From: Nocardioides ganghwensis
GTDB lineage: Bacteria > Actinomycetota > Actinomycetes > Propionibacteriales > Nocardioidaceae
Direction: 5' to 3'
Assembly (NCBI RefSeq): GCF_014779655.1
Contig: NZ_JACXYX010000003.1
Span: 62,001-126,000 of the forward strand
Length of the DNA: 64,000 nt
The notes under the pieces were generated by a model that was not told the origin of the DNA, did not search any database, and saw nothing but the letters and a program-made list of their open reading frames with translations. Shown in pieces: positions 58,163-64,000 of this stretch; positions within the stretch are counted from its first letter, which is position 1; every line of letters starts with the position of its first letter. Made by a program: the position numbers and the translations under genes.

Positions 58163-59401
58163 TCAGGTTCGTGCCGCGCGTGGGGTGGCGTACGCCATGA
58201 GCACCGCGGCGAGCGCGGCCACCCCGGCGAGCGCCAGGAACGCGTGGGCCCACGAGCCGAGCAGCTCGGCGAGCACGGCTCCGGCGAACGGAGCCGCGGC
58301 CGCGGCGACCAGCGCCGGTGCGGTCAGCAGGCCGTTGAGGGCGCCGTACGACGCGGGTCCCCACCGGTCGGTGACCGCGGTGGCCTGCACGAGCGTGTAG
58401 ACGCCCCGCGCCAGCCCCAGTGCCATCCCGATCATGATGAGCAGTCCGCTGGAGGCGGGGGCGAGCGCGAGCGCCGCGGTCGTCACCGCCACGCCGGCCA
58501 GGACGACCACGCCGCGCGCCGTCACGGAGGTGGCGGCCGCGAACCGGGCGTAGCCGAGGCGCCCGACGACCTGACCGACCCCGCCCAGGCCGAGCGCGAG
58601 CGCGGCGAGGTTCCGGCTCATGCCCTGCTCGACCAGCATCGGGACCAGGTTGATCACGACGGCGAAGACGGCCAGCGCGGTGAGCGCGTTGGCCGCCGCG
58701 AGCAGCACGAACGGCGCGCTGCGCGCGACCGCTCCCGCGGTGGCTCCGTGCCTCGTGCCGGGGTCGTCGTGGTGGACGGGCCGCCACGGGTGGGCGAGCC
58801 CCCACCAGTGCAGGGGCACGGTGACGACGACGAGACCGCCCAGGAGCACGAGGTAGGCCTGCCGCCAGCCCAGGGCGTCGTCGAGGAGCGCGGCCAGCGG
58901 TGCGAACACCGTGCTCGCCAGCCCGGCGACCAGCGTCAGCGTGGTCAGCGCGCGCACGCGCCGCGGGCCGCCCCACCGGGTCAGCGCGGCGAACGCCGCC
59001 GGGTAGAGCGTGCCGGCCATCGCGGCGCCGGTCAGGATCCAGCCCACGTAGAAGACCGCGAGCGTCGGCGCCAGCGCCACGGCGAGGACCTCGGGGATCG
59101 CCAGCAGCGAGGCACCCGTCATCACCCGCCGTGGGCCGACGTCGTCCAGGCGGCGGCCGACCCGGACGCCGACGATCCCGGAGACGAGCTGGGCGGTGGA
59201 GAAGGCCCCGGTGACGGCGACCGCCGACCACCCGGTGTCGGCGGTGATCGAGGACTGGAGGGCCGCGAACGCGTAGTAGAGGACTCCCCACGAGACGATC
59301 TGGACCGTGCTGAGGACGACGACCACGCGCCGCAGGCCGGCGGCGTCGAGCGCGCCGTGCTCGACGTACGCCGGCGCGGCGCCGGTCGTCGTCCTCAGCA
59401 C
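58163..59401 (-). CDS. MFS transporter of the arsenic island
   Basis: A 412-residue twelve-span MFS protein. QIVSWGVLYYAFAALQSSI in span 1, GVRVGRRLDDVGPRRVM as the loop 2-3 motif, and MLVEQGMSRNLAALALGLGGVGQVVGRL resemble the MFS transporters near ars genes. The GTG at 59401 overlaps the upstream flavoprotein stop, so the two are translationally coupled. Substrate not known; an organoarsenical or arsenic ester is plausible. Confidence 0.82.
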   Translation of the reverse strand: MLRTTTGAAPAYVEHGALDAAGLRRVVVVLSTVQIVSWGVLYYAFAALQSSITADTGWSAVAVTGAFSTAQLVSGIVGVRVGRRLDDVGPRRVMTGASLLAIPEVLAVALAPTLAVFYVGWILTGAAMAGTLYPAAFAALTRWGGPRRVRALTTLTLVAGLASTVFAPLAALLDDALGWRQAYLVLLGGLVVVTVPLHWWGLAHPWRPVHHDDPGTRHGATAGAVARSAPFVLLAAANALTALAVFAVVINLVPMLVEQGMSRNLAALALGLGGVGQVVGRLGYARFAAATSVTARGVVVLAGVAVTTAALALAPASSGLLIMIGMALGLARGVYTLVQATAVTDRWGPASYGALNGLLTAPALVAAAAAPFAGAVLAELLGSWAHAFLALAGVAALAAVLMAYATPRAART

Positions 59402-60750
59402 TGCGCGGGGCGCCCGATCGTGACGAGCTCGGGCTCGGTCGCTGCCGGGCCGCAGCAGCCGCCCCCGGCAGAGGCGACGACATCGGGGTCGTCGAAGGCG
59501 CCCGCGCCGTTGCAGACGCCGGTCTCCGGCAGCACCAGGTCGACCCGCTCGGCGGCCTCCAGGTCGCCGTCGAGCGCCGCGACGACGGAGCGGACCTGCT
59601 CGAAGCCCGTCATGGCGAGGAACGAGGGGGCGCGGCCGTAGGACTTCATCCCGACCAGGTAGAGGCCGTGCTCGGGCTGGGCGAGCTCGCGGAACCCGTG
59701 CGGGGCCACGTCGCCGCAGCTGTGGTGGTCGGGGTGGATCTGGTCGGCGAGCGCCCGGGCTGAACCGAGGGCGGGGTCGAGGTCGAGGCGGACCTCGGAG
59801 AGGAAGCTGACGTCCGGGCGGAAGCCGGTGACCACGATGATCTCGTCGACGTCGACGACCTGCCGGCCGTCGATCGATCCGATGGTGAGGCGTCCGTCGT
59901 CCTGCGTGGAGACCGATGCGGCGCGGAACTGCGTGACGTCGGTGACGACGTCGCTGCTGGCCGCGGCCCTCGCGTCCTGCCCGAGCTTGCCGCGCTGCTC
60001 GAGCTGGTCGTTGTCGCCGCCGCCGAAGGCGTCGCCCACCGCGGGGCGGCGCAGCAGCCACGAGACCCGGGTGGCGGCGTCCGTGCGCGCCAGCCGGGCC
60101 AGTCCGACCAGCACGCCCTGCGCCGACGCTCCCTTGCCGGCGACGGCGACGTGCTTGCCTGCGAAACGGGCCGCCACGGCCGGGTCGGCGAGGTCGGGGA
60201 TGCCGTAGGTGATGCGGTCCCGGTGCTCGGCCTCGCCCTCGGCCGGGTAGCCGTCCGCTCCCAGCGGGTTGGGGCTGGTCCACGTCCCGGAGGCGTCGAC
60301 GACCGCGCGGGCCAGGATCCGCTCGCGGCCCGCCGGCGTGGTGACGTGGACGGCGAACGGGTCGTCCTCGCGGCCCGAGTCGACCAGCAGGTCGCGGCCG
60401 GCGCGGCCGACGCCGACGACACGGCTGTCGTAGCGGACCTCTCCGCCGGGATGAGCGTCGAGCAGGTCGGCCAGCGGCTGGAGGTAGGCGGCGCGCCACT
60501 CGCCCCCCGTGGGGTAGGCGCCGTCGTCGGGAGGCGTCCACGTGCCGGAGGCCTCGAGGAGGCGACGCGCGGCGGGGTCGACGAGCTCGGCCCAGGAGGA
60601 GAACAGCCGCACGTGCGACCACTCGCCGACGGCCGCGCCAGCGTCAGCGCCGGACTCCAGCACGACGAAGGGCATCTGCCGCTCGGCGGCGTGTGCGGCG
60701 GCGGCCAGGCCGATGGGGCCGGCTCCGATGACGACGACGGGGTGCTGCAT
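59395..60750 (-). CDS. FAD-dependent oxidoreductase of the arsenic island with Cys-rich tail
   Basis: A 451-residue flavoprotein. PVVVIGAGPIGLAAAAHAAERQMPFVVLE (FAD), HVRLFSSWAELVDPAARRLLE, VAVAGKGASAQGVLV (NADPH-type loop), and IIVVTGFRPDVSFL. The last 40 residues hold Cys413, the CC pair at 432-433 and Cys451, a possible thiol cluster for As(III) or Fe-S. ATG 60750 has GAGGAGAT upstream. It is divergent from the ArsR-ArsN fusion and controlled from the half-site array at 60772-60825. Reaction unknown. Confidence 0.82.
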   Translation of the reverse strand: MQHPVVVIGAGPIGLAAAAHAAERQMPFVVLESGADAGAAVGEWSHVRLFSSWAELVDPAARRLLEASGTWTPPDDGAYPTGGEWRAAYLQPLADLLDAHPGGEVRYDSRVVGVGRAGRDLLVDSGREDDPFAVHVTTPAGRERILARAVVDASGTWTSPNPLGADGYPAEGEAEHRDRITYGIPDLADPAVAARFAGKHVAVAGKGASAQGVLVGLARLARTDAATRVSWLLRRPAVGDAFGGGDNDQLEQRGKLGQDARAAASSDVVTDVTQFRAASVSTQDDGRLTIGSIDGRQVVDVDEIIVVTGFRPDVSFLSEVRLDLDPALGSARALADQIHPDHHSCGDVAPHGFRELAQPEHGLYLVGMKSYGRAPSFLAMTGFEQVRSVVAALDGDLEAAERVDLVLPETGVCNGAGAFDDPDVVASAGGGCCGPAATEPELVTIGRPAQC

Positions 60751-60771
60751 GACGATCTCCTCGGTGTGCGT

Positions 60772-60825
60772 GTCGATTGTATATCGACCAACGTCGATGA
60801 AGCGACTGTATCGATCGGGATCGAT
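60772..60825. promoter_or_regulatory. Array of ArsR half-sites
   Basis: Five ATCGA(C/T) half-sites in both orientations: GTCGAT 60772, ATCGAC 60783, GTCGAT 60793, ATCGAT 60810, ATCGAT 60820. They form at least two 6-4-6 inverted repeats (60783-60798 and 60810-60825) and a 6-5-6 one (60772-60788). AT-rich compared with its surroundings. Likely binding sites for the ArsR-ArsN fusion, controlling both directions. Confidence 0.75.
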
Positions 60826-60847
60826 GAAGGCAAGGTAGGCTGGCGAC

Positions 60848-61675
60848 ATGACGACCCAGATGCTCGGCAAGGACGAGGCCGAGGGCTACGCGGAGTGGTT
60901 CGCCGTCCTCGCCGACGCGACCCGCGTCCGGCTGCTGCACGCCCTCTCGACGTCGCGCTCCGGCGCCATGCGCGTGGGCGACCTCGCCGCCGCGCTCGGC
61001 ATCAGCCAGTCCACCTGCTCCCACCACGTCGAGCTGCTCAGGCGCGTCGGCTTCGTGGTCGTCGACAAGGTCGGCACGTCGAGCCTGGTCTCGGTCAACG
61101 CCGCCTGCTGCACCGGCCTGCCGCACGCCGCCGACGTGGTCATGGGCACGCTGTCCACCGCGCCGTGCTGCCCCGCCGACCTGCCCGCCGACGTCGTCAC
61201 CCGCCCGACTGCCGAGGCCGACCTGCCGGCCGTGCTGGACATCTACGCCGAGGGGCTCGCGACCCGCAACGCCACCTTCGAGACCCGCGTGCCCACGGCC
61301 GACGAGATGCGGTCCCGCTGGCTGCCGGACCTCGCGTGGGTCGCCGAGGTCGACGGTGAGGTCGTGGGCTGGACCGCGATCACGCCCGTGTCCAGCCGCG
61401 AGTGCTACGCCGGGGTGGGGGAGAGCTCGGTCTACGTGGCCGAGTCCGCGCGTGGTCGCGGGGTCGGCAAGGCGCTGCTCTTCACCCAGGTCACCGAGGC
61501 CGACAAGGCCGGCATGTGGACGCTCCAGACCTCGATCTTCCCGGAGAACCGCGCGAGCCTCGCGCTGCACCACTCCGCCGGTTACCGGACGCTCGCCGTC
61601 CGCACCCGGGTGGCCCGGCTCGACGGTGCCTGGCGCGACACCGTGCTGCTCGAACGACGCAGCGAGGTCAACTGA
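60848..61675 (+). CDS. ArsR-ArsN fusion: arsenic repressor with GNAT domain
   Basis: A 275-residue fusion. Residues 1 to about 110 form a winged helix (ADATRVRLLHALS, AALGISQSTCSHHVELLRR). As(III) ligand candidates are Cys87-Cys88 and Cys107-Cys108, outside the usual alpha-3 position. Residues about 116-275 are a GNAT domain like ArsN1/phosphinothricin acetyltransferases (RPTAEADLPAVLDIYAEGLATRNATFE, ESSVYVAESARGRGVGKALL, ENRASLALHHSAGYRTLA). ArsN1 acetylates the antibiotic arsinothricin. The fusion would link sensing to detoxification. Confidence 0.9.
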   Translation: MTTQMLGKDEAEGYAEWFAVLADATRVRLLHALSTSRSGAMRVGDLAAALGISQSTCSHHVELLRRVGFVVVDKVGTSSLVSVNAACCTGLPHAADVVMGTLSTAPCCPADLPADVVTRPTAEADLPAVLDIYAEGLATRNATFETRVPTADEMRSRWLPDLAWVAEVDGEVVGWTAITPVSSRECYAGVGESSVYVAESARGRGVGKALLFTQVTEADKAGMWTLQTSIFPENRASLALHHSAGYRTLAVRTRVARLDGAWRDTVLLERRSEVN

Positions 61676-61681
61676 GACAGG

Positions 61682-61696
61682 CCCCACGGCGTGGGG
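61682..61696 (+). terminator. Hairpin after the ArsR-ArsN gene
   Basis: CCCCAC-GGC-GTGGGG, a perfect 6-bp GC stem with a 3-nt loop, starts 7 nt after the stop. It is not followed by a T-run. Confidence 0.55.
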
Positions 61697-61890
61697 GATT
61701 CACGGGAACAGCGCCCGTACCGCTAGCGTTGTCACCTCAGACGCCCGGCCGGTCTTGCCCCGGGCGCAGGTCGCCGCCCGACACGCTCGGCGCGGCACCC
61801 TTCCTCACTTCAGAGGCACGTACGCCGCACCACGCCGGGTTTCCCGGGCCCGCGGCTCACGGTGGCGAGACGCCAACCGAAAGCAACCAC

Positions 61891-63393
61891 ATGAACTTCG
61901 CCGCCCTCGGCGTTCCGTCCTCGCTCGCCCAGATCCTGGAGCAGCAGGGCATCACCACTCCCACTCCGATCCAGGCCGCGACGCTGCCCGACAGCCTCGC
62001 CGGCCGCGACGTCCTCGGCCGTGGCCGCACCGGCTCCGGCAAGACGTACGCCTTCCTCCTCCCGCTGGTCGCCCGCCTCGACGCGTCGAAGCTGCCGGCC
62101 ATGCCGCGCAAGCCGCGCGCGCTGATCCTGGCGCCCACGCGTGAGCTGGTCGGCCAGATCCACGCCGCGCTCCAGCCTCTCGCCCGGGCCGCCGGCCTCT
62201 CGACCGTCGTCGTCTACGGCGGCGTCGGCCAGAACCCCCAGGTCACCGCGCTCAAGAAGGGCGTCGACATCGTCATCGCCTGCCCGGGGCGCCTCGAGGA
62301 CCTCATGGGCCAGGGCTACGCCGACCTCTCCGCCGTCGAGATCACCATCCTCGACGAGGCCGACCACATGGCCGACCTCGGCTTCCTGCCGGGCGTGCGC
62401 CGCATCATGGACAAGACCCCGCAGTCGGGTCAGCGCCTGCTCTTCTCGGCCACCCTCGACAAGGCGATCGACGTCCTGGTCAAGCGGTTCCTCACCAACC
62501 CGGTCACCCACGAGGCCGACTCGGCGCAGTCGCCGGTCGCCACGATGCACCACCACGTGCTGCACCTCTCGCGCGAGCAGCGGGTGCCGGTCCTGGTCGA
62601 CCTGACCAGCGCCCCCGGCCGCACGGTCGTCTTCACCCGCACCAAGTACGGCGCCAAGGCGCTGGCCCGCCAGCTCAACAAGTCGGGCGTGCCCAGCGTG
62701 GAGCTGCACGGGAACCTGTCGCAGAACGCGCGCACCCGCAACATGGAGGCGTTCCACGCCGGCACCGCGACCACCCTGGTCGCCACCGACATCGCCGCGC
62801 GCGGCATCCACGTGGACGACGTGGCACTCGTCGTGCACGCCGACCCGCCGGTCGAGCACAAGGCCTACCTGCACCGCTCCGGCCGTACGGCCCGCGCGGG
62901 CAACGAGGGCACCGTCATCACCCTCATGACCGACGAGCAGGTCCGCGACGTGCGCGACCTGACCCGTCAGGCCGGCATCAAGCCGGTCACGACCAAGGTC
63001 ACCGGCCCCGACCACCCCGTGCTCGTCCAGCTCGCCCCCGGCGAGCGGACCCTCGTGCCCGGCGGTCTCGTCGTGGAGACCCCGACCGGCGCCGGTGCCC
63101 AGGGTGCCCATGCCGGCGGCGGCGGTCGCAACCGCAACCGCCGTCGTGGCGGTGGCGGCCAGTCCGCGCAGGGTGGCGGCCAGGGCGGCGGGCGGTCCCG
63201 CGGCCAGGGCGGCGGCCAGTCCTCCCAGGGCGGGCAGTCCGCACAGGGCGGCCAGCGTCGCTCCGGCGGCCAGGCCTCCCAGGGTCAGCCCCAGGGCGGC
63301 GGCCAGCGCCGGCGCCGCAGCGGCGGCCAGGCGGGCGGCGCCTCGCAGGGCGGCCGTACGCACAGCGCGTCGAGCTTCAGCCGCGGTCGCTGA
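61891..63393 (+). CDS. DEAD-box RNA helicase
   Basis: A 500-residue RNA helicase. Motif I is GRTGSGKT (45-52), motif II DEAD (155-158), then LFSATL, and the C-terminal RecA fold has VATDIAARGIHVDDV and HRSGRTARAG. Residues beyond about 400 are a low-complexity tail of Gly, Gln, Ser and Arg with RNRNRRRGGGG and repeats of the GGGQSxQGGQ type, likely to bind RNA and possibly to form condensates. It should unwind structured RNA, as in cold adaptation. A 155-nt leader seems likely (TAGCGT at 61724-61729 as the -10), consistent with regulated translation. Confidence 0.95.
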   Translation: MNFAALGVPSSLAQILEQQGITTPTPIQAATLPDSLAGRDVLGRGRTGSGKTYAFLLPLVARLDASKLPAMPRKPRALILAPTRELVGQIHAALQPLARAAGLSTVVVYGGVGQNPQVTALKKGVDIVIACPGRLEDLMGQGYADLSAVEITILDEADHMADLGFLPGVRRIMDKTPQSGQRLLFSATLDKAIDVLVKRFLTNPVTHEADSAQSPVATMHHHVLHLSREQRVPVLVDLTSAPGRTVVFTRTKYGAKALARQLNKSGVPSVELHGNLSQNARTRNMEAFHAGTATTLVATDIAARGIHVDDVALVVHADPPVEHKAYLHRSGRTARAGNEGTVITLMTDEQVRDVRDLTRQAGIKPVTTKVTGPDHPVLVQLAPGERTLVPGGLVVETPTGAGAQGAHAGGGGRNRNRRRGGGGQSAQGGGQGGGRSRGQGGGQSSQGGQSAQGGQRRSGGQASQGQPQGGGQRRRRSGGQAGGASQGGRTHSASSFSRGR

Positions 63394-63457
63394 CCGCACG
63401 CTCGTTCGTCGCCCCTGGGTCTCGTGGAGGCTCGGGGGCGATGTCGTTCTTGGCAAC

Positions 63458-63473
63458 CACCGGTGAACCGGTG
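63458..63473. promoter_or_regulatory. 7-bp inverted repeat upstream of the LLM gene
   Basis: CACCGGT-GA-ACCGGTG, with only two bases between the arms, lies midway between the helicase stop and the LLM oxidoreductase. It could be an operator. Nothing else notable is in the 187-bp gap. Confidence 0.4.
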
Positions 63474-63580
63474 ATTCCCGAGCTTCCCACCCGCTGCGAC
63501 GGGCAAGAAGCGTGAGAAAGGGACTGCCGGAATGCGGGGGCGGCGCTGGCCGTTGATCCTTCAACCACTCAGGAGGATTG

Positions 63581-64000
63581 ATGGCTGACTTCGACTTCTC
63601 GGTGCTCGGCACCCGCGAGCACCCGACGCTGGGGCTCGACACCTTCGGCGACGCGCCCCTCGACGGTGCGCCGGGCAACCACCCGCAGACGCTCCGCGAG
63701 GTCGTCGCCGAGGCGGTCCTCGCCGACCGGGTCGGGGTGGACTACATCGGCCTCGGCGAGCACCACCGCCCCGACTACGCGATCTCGGCGCCCGACGTCG
63801 TGCTCGCGGCGATCGCGGGCCAGACCGAGCGGATCCGGCTCGGCACCGGGGTCACCGTGCTCTCCTCCGACGACCCGATCCGGGTCTACCAGCGCTTCGC
63901 CACCCTCGACGCCGTGTCGAGTGGCCGGGCCGAGGTGCAGCTCGGGCGCGGGTCCTTCATCGAGTCCTTCGGCCTGTTCGGCCTCGAGCTGTCCGACTAC
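63581..64000 (+). CDS. LLM class flavin-dependent oxidoreductase (N-terminal part)
   Basis: 140 codons before the window ends. VVAEAVLADRVGVDYIGLGEHHRPDYAISAPDVVLAAIAGQTERIRLGTGVTVLSSDDPIRVYQRFATLDAVSSGRAEVQLGRGSF is the N-terminal half of a bacterial-luciferase-like TIM barrel; GEHH and LGTGVTVL are family hallmarks. These enzymes use FMNH2 or F420. ATG 63581 has a perfect AGGAGG ribosome-binding site. Confidence 0.92.
   Translation, partial: MADFDFSVLGTREHPTLGLDTFGDAPLDGAPGNHPQTLREVVAEAVLADRVGVDYIGLGEHHRPDYAISAPDVVLAAIAGQTERIRLGTGVTVLSSDDPIRVYQRFATLDAVSSGRAEVQLGRGSFIESFGLFGLELSDY

Noticed and set aside
1..64000. tRNA, rRNA, transposase or phage genes
   Set aside because: None were recognised on either strand by reading; this is not a substitute for a covariance-model search.

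Overview
The window is high-GC (about 70%) actinobacterial chromosome, most likely Nocardioides or a close relative in the Nocardioidaceae. The evidence is the GC-rich third codon positions, frequent GTG starts, ATGA/GTGA start-stop overlaps, CebR and mycothiol-era arsenic genes of actinobacterial type, and TGGTTGAG...GTCGAAACC interspersed repeats. I see no rRNA, tRNA, CRISPR array, prophage or transposase. It reads as core chromosome with several accessory catabolic and resistance modules.

Layout. 1-2.6 kb: pirin fragment, a GH1 beta-glucosidase, and a small GIY-YIG nuclease gene enclosed by two arrays of REP-like repeats. 2.6-9.3 kb: a surface-glycan cluster (sulfotransferase, three glycosyltransferases) facing a UDP-glucose 6-dehydrogenase. 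9.4-16.3 kb: small housekeeping and hypothetical genes (DUF2510, C39-like protease, secreted proteins, CHRD-like, DUF998, DUF1810), FabH, a GNAT and a quinone-oxidoreductase-like MDR. 16.3-28.5 kb: an IclR regulator divergent from a 12-gene operon with two CoA-transferases, enoyl-CoA hydratase, thioesterase, a complete tripartite tricarboxylate transporter, L-2-hydroxyglutarate oxidase, a DapA-family lyase, an SDR and an FAH hydrolase. This looks like uptake and CoA-dependent breakdown of an unidentified carboxylic acid. 28.4-37.7 kb: an alpha/beta hydrolase, NmrA-like proteins, an alkyl-DHAP-synthase-like flavoprotein, an AtoE-type transporter, a UGT-like glycosyltransferase, a membrane protein and a nucleotidyltransferase. 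37.7-38.8 kb: a damaged DinB-type gene divergent from a MarR regulator.

38.9-41.1 kb is the most notable region: a heliorhodopsin gene lies 7 nt downstream of a PAS-PAS-ANTAR gene, itself preceded by a second ANTAR gene. That makes a compact putative operon of a retinal photoreceptor and RNA-binding antiterminators. Upstream lie PadR and FadH (2,4-dienoyl-CoA reductase). 43.8-49.1 kb: Lrp divergent from a Cys/Met PLP enzyme, alpha-methylacyl-CoA racemase, a glutamine amidotransferase, and an EthA-like Baeyer-Villiger monooxygenase with a tiny overlapping leader ORF. 49.1-55.0 kb: a full cellobiose system (CebE-CebF-CebG-BglC-CebR) with a clear TTGACA promoter between two CebR boxes. 55.0-61.7 kb: an arsenic island with two ArsR-controlled halves: ArsO-like monooxygenase / ArsR-Acr3-ArsC, and MFS + flavoprotein / ArsR-ArsN fusion. 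61.9-64 kb: a DEAD-box helicase with a Gly/Gln/Arg-rich tail and the start of a luciferase-like monooxygenase.

All functional names come from reading motifs and recalling family sequences. No database search was run.
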